From the NCBI GenBank assembly GCA_026874595.1, contig CM049318.1, positions 57,147,750 to 57,211,749 on the forward strand: 64,000 nucleotides of DNA, in the 5' to 3' direction. Source of the stretch: Sipunculus nudus (taxonomy: Eukaryota; Annelida; Sipuncula; Golfingiida; Sipunculidae). Under the pieces are notes generated by a model. That model searched no databases. It had not been told where the DNA came from and saw only the letters and a list, made by a program, of their open reading frames with translations. This document shows positions 11,972-22,628 of the stretch, one piece after another (within the stretch, counting starts at the first letter, position 1; the number at the start of each line of letters is the position of its first letter). The translations under genes and the position numbers were made by a program.

Positions 11972-12252
11972 CTGTAACACACACATTAGTATGTATGAAT
12001 AATAAGGACTGTTTTGTTTGCCGAGACCCACGTGAAGCTTCTTCCAGTGAGCCTGCCGTGCTGGCAAACCATCCTCCTTTCACATCTTGCTGTAACCATT
12101 TTATTGTCTCAGACCAATTTTTTCATATATTTTCCTAGTTATACCTCCTTTTTCCATTTTCGTCCCATTCTTATATTCATACTTTTTCTTCAATGTAAAC
12201 AAGAAAGCAAAATTAGCCAGCCAAAAATGAATATGGAAATCTGTGGTCCTAC

Positions 12253-12641
12253 CTTCAATATCTTGAAGCCAAGGGAACTGTTCTTCTTGCAGCGTCTGTG
12301 GTGTATGCGTCTGCGGTGGTGTTATCTCTGGTGTCGACTTCTGTAGTGTTGTCTGTGGTGGCGACGTCTCTGGTGTTGTCTGTCGTGACTGCATCTGTGG
12401 TGACTGCGTCCGTGGCGTTGTTGTCTGTGGGGTCGTCTGTGGTGTCGCCGTCTGTGGTGGCGTCGTCTGTGGTGATGACATCTCTGGTGTTTTCTCTGGT
12501 GGGGACGTTCCTTGGTGCGACGTCCCTGGTGGTGTCGTCTCAGGTGTTGTTGTCTCTGGTGACTGCGTCTCTTGGGTTGTTGTCCGCGGTCGCGTGGTTT
12601 CTGGTGACGACGTCTCTCTGGTGTTGTTGTTGATACCGAGA
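12253..12641 (-). CDS. stalk exon, copy 1: Thr/Pro/Gln-rich mucin-like repeats
   Basis: Encodes about 129 residues built from degenerate six-residue units such as TTPETTPP, SPPQTTPP and TTPQTTTPR, followed by QEEQFPWLQDIE and the donor GTAGGACC in phase 1. Such sequence is typical of O-glycosylated stalks. A good acceptor (TTTGTCACATTTCATGCAG) precedes 12,641, matching the start of the copy 2 exon at 57,692. From that acceptor the length is 389 nt, which is not a multiple of three, so the stalk frame would need phase 2 entry, unlike the phase 1 entry in copy 2. Alternatively translation starts at the ATG at 12,697-12,695. The frame is then open and gives a hydrophobic N-terminus (MSFLLFGYILFNL..) and a 229-residue signal-stalk-TM protein. 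That hydrophobic stretch may be only a translated polypyrimidine tract. Confidence 0.62.
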
Positions 12642-13085
12642 CTGCATGAAATGTGACAAAGATTAAATAGTATATAACCAAACAGTAAAAATGACATTAC
12701 AACGATCTTCTGCGAGCCAATCAAAGTTGTTGTGCCTGTGAGGATATGTGTGAAGCTGTGTTTTCCATGTGCGAATTTATGCATATATGTGTGAAAAATC
12801 GCTTATATGATTTCGTACCTCTGGTGTGTCCGCCAGCGTATATGCGTTTGTATGTTTATAATGGAATTTGCGGATTCCCGATAAAGTGACATCACTTAAG
12901 CATTGGGGATGCTATACACTTCTATTTACGTATATACGCATACACGCACGCATGGAGACACACATTTATAGGGTTTGTTTTGTTCATTTTTTTATATTTT
13001 TTTAAACAGATTATCATAAGCATGTAACAGGTTGTTTACGTTGAACAATAAGAAAAAAACTGCAAGAGTGCAAAACAATCATGAA
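12642..13085 (-). other. intron start region shared with copy 2
   Basis: Non-coding. It aligns to 57,693-57,996 and 58,839-58,880 of copy 2 (for example TTTACGTATATACGCATACACG at 12,925 versus the two sides of the solo LTR). The ACGC at 12,936-12,939 is the empty target site of that LTR. Confidence 0.6.
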
Positions 13086-13690
13086 TTATGTGATTACATG
13101 TAGTCCTTTGAAATGGGTTTCAGTGGGCTTTTTGACAGATGAACACACCTTTGAGAGTCTTATAAATAGAAAAAAAAATGCGCAAACATTTGAAAAAAAA
13201 ATACAAGTAGTGTCAGCAGTCTGCAGGAACTGATGTAACACTCCATAATCAATATATATCCAAAGAATCATGGCTATCAAGGCATTAGTTATTCAGATAC
13301 TGGAGCTTTAGTTTTCATCATTTTTTTCTATTATTCTTGGGCGTATTTACGAGCCCTATAGCTCGGAGAATATGGAAAACAGAGTTCTAATTTCAGGTTT
13401 GCAAGGATATTTTTCACCAGTCTCCCTGGATGTCAAGTTAGAAGATTCTAGGTTCAGCAATTACAGTTTGTGCCATTTTAACAGATGACCACTTCATTCG
13501 AAGGTCTCATAAATAGAGAAAAAATGCCTAAAAAATTGTAAAATATACAGGTTGCACCACCAGTGTAAAGGAACTGATGAAACACTCCATGATCAATATG
13601 TAGCTTGGTATCATGGACATCAGTGCATAAGTTATTCAGATAATGGAGTTTTGTATCTAATTTTTAACTAGAAAACATTTGCCAGACGAC
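13086..13690. repeat. alpha tandem repeat (about 330-345 bp), first block
   Basis: Two degenerate monomers. Each contains GGAACTGATG...CACTCCAT.ATCAATAT, then ATTAGTTATTCAGATA.TGGAG, a TATAGCTCGGAGAATATGG segment and TTTGTGCC.TTTTAACAGATGACC. The GGAACTGATG marks are at about 13,226 and 13,572. The array lies in an intron of copy 1 and resumes at 15,080. Confidence 0.75.
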
Positions 13691-13779
13691 AATGTGTATC
13701 CGCCGAAGTCAAAATGGTACAGGTTGAGTGCGGGATGGATTGAGTGGTATGTCACACCACTCCTGAATATAGACCACTA

Positions 13780-15000
13780 AAACTCTGAGAAAAGGGCATT
13801 AATTTAATCAACAAAAACACCTGGAGCCACATGTTTCGTTTATGAGAAAACTCACCAAGACGAATTGACCTGCCAAATTTCAGACGAATACCTTGAACCA
13901 TTCCTAAGATATGAGCAATTTTTACCCTAAGAAAATGTACAGACGGACACCACAGAAAAAAACAATTGCAGATGGCGCCTCCAGTCTTGAGTACAACATG
14001 AAGGAGTCCAAGATATATGGACATGCACAATTTCAGGCCAATATGGCACACCAAGAAAAGAGCAGTAATTTATTCTACGGAAATGGGAAGGTCAGTGGCG
14101 CCACCTGTCTGGTTTACGAGAAACTTTCCAAGATTGATGGATATGCCAAATTTCAGACCAATACCTTGAACCACTTCGGAAATATGAACAATTTCCACCC
14201 AAAGCACACGTACGGATAGACACCACCGGAAAATCATAGCAGATGGCACCACCAGTCTTGAGTATGACATGAAGGAGTCCAAGATCTAAGGGTATGCACC
14301 ATTTCAGGCCAATACGACCGATCACTCCTGAGAAAAGAGCAGTAATTTATTCTACGGAAACGGGAAGGTAAGTGGCACCACCTATCTGGTTTACGAGGAA
14401 ATTTTCCAAGATGGGTGGTCATGCCAAATTTCAGACCAATACTTTGAACCACTTCCGAGATATGAGCATTTTCCACACAAAGCACACTTACGGATGGATA
14501 CCACCGGAAAATGATTGCAGATGGCACCACCAGTCTTGAGTACAAGATGGAGGAGTCCATGATCTATGGAAATATGCACCATTGCAGGCCAATACGGCAA
14601 ATCACTCCTTAGAAAAGGGCATTAATTTATTCTACAAAAACAGGAAGGTAGGTGGCGCCACCTGTCTGGTTTACGAGAAATCTTTCCAAGATGGAAAGAC
14701 ATGCCAGATTTCAGACCAATACCTTGAACCACTCCTGAGATATGAACAATTTTTACCAAACGTAAATATACGGATGAACGCCATGTGAAAATTATTGCAG
14801 ATAGCGCCACCAGTCTTGTTTACGAGATGGAGGTGTCGAGGATTTATGAACCTGCACAATATCAACCCAATACATTGAAGAAACACTAAGAAGAACAGAT
14901 GGCAAATGCACAGATGGATGCTACGCAAAAGTATTGTAGGTGACGCCACGAGTCGCGATTATAAGATTGAAAGATCCAAGATCTATGGACATGCAAACTT
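13780..15000. repeat. beta tandem repeat (about 275 bp), three full and two partial monomers
   Basis: Monomer starts (GATGGC.CC.CCAGTCTTG) at 13,971, 14,242, 14,520 and 14,800 give periods of 271, 278 and 280. Each unit also carries CATGAAGGAGTCCAAGAT, GCACAATTTCAGGCCAATA, TTATTCTACGGAAA, GGCGCCACCTGTCTGGTTTA and TTTCAGACCAATACCTTGAA. The small open frames seen here in both strands are by-products of the period. The beta array splits the alpha array. Confidence 0.85.
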
Positions 15001-15079
15001 TGAGCTCAATACATTCAGCCACTCCTGAGATATCGGCTGTTATCTAAAAAAACACCCAGATTCAGACTGCACAGAAAGG

Positions 15080-16980
15080 ATTGAAGTTGGTGCCATCTGT
15101 CTTTATTATGCATATTTACATAGCTAGGTTAGGAACCACCTATGCCGAGTTACGGAAAGATCGATCCAAGGGTCTCAGAGGAGTTTTCCAGAAACAAAGA
15201 AAGTTTTTGTATCACATTTTTAATTATTTCGGGGGTAAGTATGAGCCCCATAGCTCGAAGGATATGGGTAACAGGTAATGGACCTCCCTAGATGTCAAGT
15301 ATGAAGATTCTAGGTCAAGTGGTTAAGATTTATGCCCTGTTACAAGATGAGGCTTTATTTGAAAGTCTAAAAAACAGCAAAAAATGCGTAAAAAATAAAA
15401 AAATATAGGTGGCGCCACCAGTCTGGAGGAACTAATGAAACACTCCATGATCAATATGCAGGCAAAAAATCATGGCCATCAGTACATTAGTTATCCAAAT
15501 ACTGCAGCTTTTGTATCACATTTTTAATTATTCTTAGGGGTACTTACAAGCCCTATAACTCGGAGGATATGGGTAACAGAGACATAATTTCACGTTTCCA
15601 CAGAGACCTTTTATTGACCTCCCTTGATTTGAAGTTAGAAGATTCCAGGTCCAGCGGTTACGATTTGTGCCCTTTTAACAGGTGACAGCTTCTTTTAAGG
15701 TCCCAAAAATAAAGAAAAACAATCGTAAACATTTGAGAAAATACAAGTTTGCTGGAACTGACGGAACATCCCATGATCAAAATTCTTGCAAAGCATCATG
15801 GTGATCAATGCAGTAGTCATTCAGATACTTGAGCTTTTGTATCAAATTTTGCATTATTCTTGGGGGTTCTTTGGAGCAACATAGCTCCAAGGATATGGGT
15901 AACAGAAACGTAATTTCAGGTTTTCAAGGAGATTTTTCATTGACCTCCCAAGATATTGAGTTAAAAGATTCCAGGTCCAGTGGTTACGATTTGTGCCCTG
16001 TTAACAGATGACAGTTTCATTGCAGGTTTAAAAAAAAGAGACAAAATATTGGAAAAATACAGGTGGAGCCACCAGTCTGCAGGAAGTGATGGAACATCCC
16101 ATGATCTATATTTATGCAAAGAATCATGGTGATCCATGCAGTAGTTATTCAGATACATGACCTTTTGTATCAAATTTTGCATTATTCTGGGGGGGGGGGG
16201 TAATTCGGAGCCCCATAGCTCAAAGAATATGGGCAACAGAGACCTAATTTCCCAAGTGAGAAGATTCCAGGTTCAGCGGTTACGATTTGTGCCCTGTTAA
16301 CGGACGGACGACGGACAAAGATTGATCGCTATAGCTCAGATGACTTTCAGTCAGATGGGCTAAAAATGCGAAAAAAATAGAAATATACATGTAGTGCCAC
16401 CAACTAACTAATCATTAGTTATTTAGATAATGGAACTTTTGTATCGAATTTGATTAATTCTCTAAGGTATTTACGGGCCTTATAGCTCAAAGAATATCGG
16501 TAGCAGATACTTAATTTCAGGTTTTTAAGGAGATTTCTTATATGTGTCCCTGGATGTCAAGTAAGAAGATTCCAAGTTAAGCGGTTACGGTTTGTGTCGT
16601 GCTAACAGATAACCAATTCATTTTAAAGTCACAAATTAATAATTAAAGGTTTTAAAGTAGATTTTCCATTGACCTCCCTGGTTGTCAAGTTAAAAGATTA
16701 TAGGTCTAACGATGAAAATTTATTACCTGTTAACAGACGGCCACTTAATTTGAAGGTCGGAAAAAATAATAGTGTCGCTACCAGTGTACAGTAACTGATG
16801 AAACACTCCATGATCAAATTGCATACAAAGAATCATGGAAAACAAAGCATTAGTTTTTTAGATACTGGAGCTTTTGTATCAATAGTTTTAATTATTCTGG
16901 GGAGTACTTTGAGCGAAATAGAGGTATCAGAGGCCTAATTTCAAATAAAAGAAATTCAGGAATAGCAGAGAACATTCAGA
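15080..16980. repeat. alpha tandem repeat, second block
   Basis: Core TTACGATTTGTGCCCTGTTA or close variants at about 15,320, 15,655, 15,980, 16,277 and 16,581 (periods 297-337), each followed by AACAGATGAC. Monomers include the palindrome GGTGGCGCCACC (15,408-15,419) and CCACCAGTCTG.AGGAA.TGATG.AACA. One monomer ends in GACGGACGACGGACAAAG...ATCGCTATAGCTCA (16,300-16,345), the same ending as at 4,034 and 31,360. The alpha and beta units share the GCGCCACCAGTCT stretch and are probably related. Confidence 0.75.
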
Positions 16981-17055
16981 AGGGGTCGTCCGGACCGGTC
17001 CGGTATTTTGTGTTGCCGATCCAAGCGGTCCGGTCCACACCTCTTTTAATAAGTT
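16981..17055. repeat. CCGGACCGGTCCGG-rich patch
   Basis: GTCCGGACCGGTCCGGTATT and, 30 bp later, AAGCGGTCCGGTCCACACC form a short, GC-rich, partly palindromic patch at the junction between the satellite block and the region paralogous to copy 2. Confidence 0.5.
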
Positions 17056-17835
17056 TAATCATCGTCCATCATAGGCCTGGTAAGCTATCGCGGCGACATC
17101 TAAAAGAAGCCTGGTGACCTCTGACCTCATTAAATACACATGGATTTCGCCTAGAATCAAACTCGGGAGAGATAATCGATTTGTAAGATGTTATACAGTG
17201 AGTGTTGTGAAAATCCATCAAAGACCGGGTAAGTTATCACAGCGACACTAAAGTTAATTGATGGACCATGTTTATTCCATAATACGTCTAATATTAGCCA
17301 GGCGTATAAGAACAGGGACCAATTCTCAATATACTCAGGGAAGAACATTTGTAAAGAAGGAGGCAACAGTATATCACGTTGCTTCGTGGGATAGAATTTT
17401 GATCCTCCACCCAAAACCTTAATTTTCTCCCCGGTATAAATGTTGACTTATGGGTAAACTGGATATTATGTAAAAAATATTAATTATAATTAAACATTAC
17501 ATCTATTCTGTACGTTAAAAAAGAGCTAACGCCTTGACACTGGTTAAAAACATATGGGACCCGCACGTATGGAATAAGTTACACAGCTTGCATTCAACTG
17601 TAATTAGGACTTGGTCGTCCGCGCCGCATTCCGGATTATGCTTTGAAGACGCGGGTCTGTTTGCCATTTAACTCTAGATCTCTTCGCAGATAGATTTCCC
17701 ACATGAGACTGTACTCGGAGTATTTCTGTTTTATTTCCGTATCATTCTGAAACACCGCGAAAAAATATGAAAATCGCTCAAAGGGGTCGGGGCTGACATT
17801 TTGCGTTCAGACTAAACCCCGGATATCACGAGTCG
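17056..17835 (-). other. intron segment paralogous to 59,790-60,540
   Basis: Diverged but clearly colinear with copy 2: GGTGACCTCTGACCTCATTAAAT versus GATGACTTCTGATCTCGTTAAAT, and AGGCAACAGTATATCACGTTG versus AAGCAACAGTATGACGTTGAC. A block at about 17,770-17,660 (acceptor-like GTGTTTCAG, then a frame containing DTEIKQKYSEYSLMWEIYLRR) has a counterpart at about 60,446-60,375 and a third at about 59,545-59,460. It could be an exon of some members, but frame and borders are not conserved. Confidence 0.4.
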
Positions 17836-18208
17836 AATGTCCATATTGAGGTATACAAAGGTATACAGAGAGGTATACAGGGAAACCTCATTGTGCCGAA
17901 CTCGCTTAAGTCGAACGAATTCCCCGAATTCCCCGCTTATGACGCAGTTACAGACTCGGTATTCCGGACATCTCTAGTCAAATCATAACAAAATAAAACC
18001 CGCTTGTGTCAAACCTCGGATGTGTCGAAGTTTTCTGAGGGCGCTTCGACTTATACACAACGAGGTTCCACTGTATATAAAAATGTAAATATTTTGCATG
18101 TCTTTAACCTAAATGCTTGTACACACTGACACCAAAGTAAAGTAAGGATATAACAAGTCGAATGTGGAAGTTAAAGGTATAGAAATATATCAAAATTTAG
18201 ATACTTGC

Positions 18209-18312
18209 TTCTTTTGCATGTTTTACCAATGAATGCTCGTACACATTGACAACAGGTCCCGTTTGTATTCATTGGATCCACACAAGGTAAACCTCGCACC
18301 AAACAGGAGGAC
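18209..18312 (-). pseudogene. EGF-like exon of copy 1, one base short
   Basis: Orthologue of the 105-nt exon at 60,679-60,575. The acceptor is CTCCGAAG and the donor A|GCAAGTATC, the same unusual GC donor as copy 2. The frame reads PPVWCEVYL, then one base is missing within the equivalent of the NPC codons, after which the frame continues CVDPMNTNGTCCQCVRAFIG..TCKR with the EGF C4-x-C5-x8-C6 spacing intact. Apart from the single-base loss (104 versus 105 nt) the exon looks functional. This is either a recent inactivating frameshift, an allele, or a sequence error. The joined product would carry the EGF domain whose first Cys comes from the 90-nt exon at 19,910-19,821. Confidence 0.6.
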
Positions 18313-19820
18313 CTTCGGAGAAAAAATACAATCTACATCGTAATTTAGCAAGACAATTTGTACTATAACCACACATTATCTCACGATACAATACGTATCG
18401 CGAAACCTTGTCCGCAATACGATACGCGATACAGTATGATATGATATAATATAAATAAGATTCAAAGCTTTCTTTTCCCTAATCTTTAGAAATGTAAGTA
18501 AGCTTACTCTCCTATTGTTGATTTCTTCCATAAATAAGATTGATTTCTAAACAATCAAATGCAGCTTAGCTCGTTTCTTACTGATGATGTTTACCTTAGA
18601 TGCCTTACATGCTTGGGAGATCAGATTTAAACGTCAGTCATCACTTTCCATCGGATGATAAAATATCGTCTACGTATCGATACATGCATGGACCAGTGCA
18701 AGAGTGTATGTACATCTTGTATTGAGGGCCGCACATTAAGTTTCCATAAAGATGCATTAAATTTCTCATATTGACGGCGCCTAATGGCCTACATAAATGC
18801 AGTCACAATAAACAGGTCAATCATTAAATATGTTTGTGTGCTTTCTAACAGCACCTACCCAACGCGACAAACATTCCGCTTTTAACTCAACATTTTTTGT
18901 TCTTTTTGCCATATAAACACAAAATGGTCACTGGACGATACCAATTTGTACGCGTCACAGCAACTGACGTGTTACCATAGAGATTGATTTACACTTTAGT
19001 TTGTGTATTCGTTTGTGTTAATTCATTATCTTAGCCTACTTTAAAGACTACCAGCTGTTTTCCAAGGGTTTGATGTAAAAGAATGGACGGCACCTTCCTG
19101 CGTATGTCTTTCACGAAGTCTAAATATGTATTAGAAACCTTAGTTTTACCACAGTTCATCGGTTTCATTCACGCTTGAAAAAGTATCGGAATATATCTAT
19201 ATATGAGACCTATTTTTATGCATTGTGCGAATGACTGTTTAGTGATATGTATAGAGATATATCGATAATATCGCACACCCCTAAAATAATTGTTATACTA
19301 TGTGTGTTAATTGCTATGGGACTCTCAACTCAATTAAATTTTCAATTATTACTTTTTAATTCGAATTTCGATGTGACTATCGCATTCGTCAAATATTCTC
19401 TCAACTTATCATTTTTTATCTTCTAAGAAGATTAATAAATATGTATACATAATAAAGTACCTAAACATTTAAGTAGGTCGAATAACACCAAAGGTTTTCG
19501 AAAATTACAGATTTGTATTCTAATGTTGTCGATATGTTGACTTTCTCTGTTAAAAAGTACTCACTATATTAGGCATTTTGTTAACTGTCCTTGAGCATTA
19601 GGTAGAGATAGAATGTATGAATATGACTTTACATCCTATAACTGAAATAAATCGATTTATTCACCCCTAATTTGATGAACGATAAAATACTACCCTCGGT
19701 TTAATGGATTAAACAATTTGATGAATTGTTTCTGTCCTAATTGCTCTAGCCCTTGTACCAGTAATCTTTCATTCTATACCATCCAACATTTTCTCACTAC
19801 AAGTTAGATTCTATACCTAC
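18313..19820. other. intron, nothing coding seen
   Basis: AT-rich. It aligns in part with 60,680-61,497 (for example TAGGCATTTTGTTAACTGTCCTT at 19,570 and 61,256, and CATCGGATGA near 18,650 and 60,975). No additional exon was recognised. Confidence 0.5.
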
Positions 19821-19910
19821 CTTGTGTGCAAACAGGGAGAGTTAAAGACGGATTTTGGCTGATCAGCAAATCATTACATTCATTCATGTCTCCCGTATGG
19901 TTGCAGAAAC
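19821..19910 (-). CDS. 90-nt exon, copy 1: first part of EGF-like module
   Basis: Acceptor TTCATTTTTAAG precedes 19,910 and donor GTAGGTATAG follows 19,821. The exon is symmetrical phase 1-1, 29 codons. It begins FCNHTGDMNECNDLLISQ and ends LPVCTQ, with Cys at residues 2, 11 and 27. The copy 2 exon 61,587-61,498 has the same length, phase and three cysteines and is identical at 20 of 29 residues. The last Cys sits seven residues before the first Cys of the following 105-nt exon and supplies C1 of the EGF-like fold. An upstream paralogous exon is at 22,628-22,539. Confidence 0.66.
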
Positions 19911-20682
19911 CTTAAAAATGAACACGTTTATATGATTAATATTAGTATTATATTTTTGCATCACGTTAAAAACATGGTTACAAAAACTTGTATCAATAAT
20001 TTAAAATCCACAGCTCATTATTGTACTGGTGTAAAAACGCGATTCTATATGTTTTGTTAATTTAATGAAGCTTCGGGGTTCTTTGTAGCGCAGCCTATGA
20101 ACATATGTGATGTGGTATGAAGGGTCGCATGTGAGTGTGCGTACTGTCAAATTATGAATGGCGGCAATTTCATCACAGTCATTAAAATGCAAAGGTAGTT
20201 GGTTGCATTATTTGATTCTCATGCTGTGTGAAAGGTCAATTAATTATTTGCACAATATATTTACAGTCAGGATATTTAAGCTCAAGATAGGATACAGTAC
20301 GCCACAGATACAGTACAGTGGAGGTAACCTTCTCCATTCATCATCTGCTAAATTTCATTTCTTTTTCGGACTTCATGATGGTGCGGAAACACATTATCCT
20401 GACTACAATCAGGTTCTGTGTACCACATCTGCGGGTCATGGGTGTGTCACACATGTACCCTGGAATGGCGCACTCGTTTGTGAGTAAAACACGACTGTGG
20501 GGTACAGTCTCCCAATTAAGCCTGCAGAGCGCTCACCTTGAATGGGGGCCAAGAAATCTCACCGCACCTCGCTTGAGGTTCCAACGCCAAATTTCCCGGC
20601 TTTGAGCCCTGTGTACTTCCACTGAGGAAGCCTTTATACACATTTAGCTTGTTGTTCTCGGTGATGTGTCTGTTGGTCTGAA
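19911..20682. other. intron, paralogous to 61,588-62,284
   Basis: Colinear with copy 2 (TGTTCATAGGCTG at 20,092 region and CAGCCTATGAACAT at 61,792). A minus-strand frame at 20,192-20,001 is not conserved in copy 2 (length difference of one base inside the best-matching part), so I do not call it. Confidence 0.4.
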
Positions 20683-20930
20683 CAGTGCTTGGTTGCGTAA
20701 TGGTTATAGCACTGAACTTGGGACCTCAAGGTTTTAGGCTTCAGTCCCGTATTGACCGCAAAGGTGCGCTCTCTCGAGCCAGGAGTGAGTACTGGTCATA
20801 AACGGCAGGCAATTGTGGAACGATTAATCTTCTAGAGAATATAAACTGTTTGGGTTGTATGCTCCAAGGGACTAGAGAAACTAGGTGAACAGGCCAGAAA
20901 GAGGAAGAAGGCAAAGTGTAGAGTCGGATG
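20683..20930 (+). mobile_element. tRNA-derived SINE relic, copy 1
   Basis: Starts with a tRNA-like head containing an A-box-like TGGTTATAGCACTGAAC and, about 30 bp on, a degenerate B box (AGGTTTTAGGCTTCAGTCCC). A body follows with CAATTGTGGAACGA, GGGACTAGAGAAACT and GAACAGGCCAGAAAGA. A second relic at the equivalent place in copy 2 (62,285-62,570) shares head and body, so the insertion predates the gene duplication. Confidence 0.6.
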
Positions 20931-21189
20931 AGATAACGTCGGTGAAACTAGACTAAAACCTCCATATGGTAATGGCCTTCGCGAGGCGCTGATGGCATAG
21001 ATTTCATCATGGAATTACAGCTAATTGGTGCGGGCTAAGCCATGTGTTATGTGACAATGTCTGTGAGATAGAGCTATTCTTCTTCGACAAAGACCACAGG
21101 CTAGATCCTAGCTTTTCTGATGTCCATGAGACCAGTTATACAAAATTCTTGGCTTTCACGCGCCCAGGATTTAGAGTTCTCCTTAACTC

Positions 21190-21425
21190 AATTTTCTAAT
21201 AGCGGAATGCATAAGACAGGGGGAGTAAGAAGATAATGAAAAGTGTCGGTGTCAGGATACAGCCCTTGTTCACTTCGTATCGAAGTGCATAAAAATGAGG
21301 AGTCAAGGAGAGCTTCACAACCAGACACGCATGAAAGCCAAGCACAAGATTCGCCGGTTCCTCATTAGAGACAATATGTTTGAGACAAAGCTGTAAAGGA
21401 TTTGTTATGTTACTGAATTTCAAAA
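21190..21425 (-). mobile_element. LINE reverse-transcriptase fragment
   Basis: The minus strand reads EVNKGCILTPTLFIIFL preceded by GFHACLVVKLS. This is the GVKQGC-L-PTLF block that precedes the catalytic YADD in many non-LTR reverse transcriptases (family knowledge). Only about 75 codons remain, without ends or a tail. It lies in an intron of copy 1. Confidence 0.5.
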
Positions 21426-21676
21426 TATTCCATCCATGTAATCAGAAATGTTCTCTGATCTTTATAATTTCACATTTCTTGGAATACAGACTTTTAGAGA
21501 GAAAAACTGAAAAATACTTTTAGAACTGTAATTTCCATGTGAAAATAGAGACAACAATACCGTAAAATTAGAATGTAGTTGTCATCAGGAGGTATTAGGA
21601 AATTTTAAGCAACACCCATTCATTTATTTCTATAAAATGTGAATGAATGTTTAATTTGAATCTATGATCTTCTTAC

Positions 21677-21781
21677 CTGCTTCACAAAGGACGCCAGTTA
21701 CATGTTGTAGCCTTGTGTTTGAACTGCTGTTTATTTCCTGCTCCGTCCCATTCGTACACAGCGTGTTGTAACAATCCTTTT
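21677..21781 (-). CDS. 105-nt exon, copy 1: second part of upstream EGF-like module
   Basis: Acceptor TTTTGATTATAAG and donor GTAAGAAG. Exactly 105 nt, phase 1-1, 34 codons, the same length and phase as the EGF exon at 60,679-60,575. It reads KDCYNTLCTNGTEQEI and ends TGVLCEA. The C2-x4-C3 pair and a terminal Cys are present, but the positions expected for C4-x-C5 read serine (NSSSNT), giving a degenerate EGF. It would splice from the 90-nt exon at 22,628-22,539 and into the 90-nt exon at 19,910-19,821 (..CEA-G-FCNHTG..). Confidence 0.5.
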
Positions 21782-22538
21782 CTTATAATCAAAACACACA
21801 TGATCAATTAAAAATCCATATATTTTTATTCATGTTTTAACATTAATCAGGGTATTACAATGTATCCTCTCTCAAACAATATTTTTTTACATAATTTACC
21901 TTTTGAGGTATGCCAGGTTCGCGGATAATTGAGGACATAGCAGACAAACTTTTGAATTAACACAGAATATATAATGTTACCAAAAGTCATCTTTTTAAAA
22001 TTTTTTTAAATCGAAATTGCTCTTCAAAATTATATATGATCATATACATAAGCAAAATAATAAAGAACGCAAATAAACGTTATATATACATTACCTTACA
22101 AAATGTAGAACAGAATATACCTCAAAGTTAATAAAAGGGTCAATATTGTCTCTTTTTTGCTGTTATTATGCACTTATATTATGAATAAACTAAGGAAAAT
22201 CTAGATTTGCATTATTTATCTGCAATTAATTACGAGAAAACCATATTGCCTATATACTGATGTTTTATTTGATAAAATTGGAACATGTTGTGCCCCAACA
22301 TATTGAATTGTCTATTTACATCCAAAGTTCGAGATATATCTTTATTATATATTATTTTCTGCCTATTTATTCAAATATCCAAAGCAAAATCGATTCTTTG
22401 GAAAAGTTATCGGGAATCAAGTGAGAAAGAATGGTTAGTGACGATTATTTAATTGTTCTGGTTTTTGCCCTGTGATATGCTCGGCGTTATGTTTAGAGAC
22501 AGTCAGTTGTGTTCAGAGACAGTCTAATGATCACTAAC
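21782..22538. other. intron, nothing coding seen
   Basis: AT-rich sequence with frequent stops in all frames and no recognisable repeat. Confidence 0.5.
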
Positions 22539-22628
22539 TTCTACAAATGCTTTCAAGTTCGAGTGCAGAGCAATTCTGAATGATGTGGTCCACAGTGGCG
22601 CAGTCAGTCTTGTTGGTCTTTCCCAATC
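22539..22628 (-). CDS. 90-nt exon, copy 1: first part of upstream EGF-like module
   Basis: Acceptor GCATTGCTATTTTCAG and donor A|GTTAGTG. Symmetrical phase 1-1, 29 codons beginning LGKTNKTDCATVDHIIQN and ending LESICR. It has the same length, phase and late Cys as the 90-nt exon at 19,910-19,821, with similar layout (N-K/H-T..C..II/LLI.Q), so the gene appears to have grown by duplication of a 90+105 exon pair. Alternatively the frame runs into a TAG directly after the exon end, so this could be a terminal exon of another transcript, but the splice reading fits the repeating pattern better. Confidence 0.5.

Noticed and set aside
12298-12681. Plus-strand 111-codon and minus-strand 119-codon frames over the stalk exon
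   Set aside because: Alternative frames of the same repetitive Thr/Pro stalk (Ser/Val- and Arg/His-rich shadows). Only the Thr/Pro frame joins the TM exon in phase and matches copy 2.
13971-14800. Regular repeats suggestive of CRISPR
   Set aside because: Monomers of about 275 bp are homologous throughout, with no short repeat plus unique spacer pattern, and the context is eukaryotic.
13752-14949. Many 60-108-codon frames on both strands
   Set aside because: They recur with the 275-bp period of the beta satellite and overlap in opposite directions, as expected of a repeat lacking stops by chance.
21677-22628. Frames of the 90- and 105-nt exons as part of a GDNF-receptor or vWD-type module
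   Set aside because: The cysteine spacing does not fit those families. Length and phase match the EGF exon pair downstream, which is the simpler reading.
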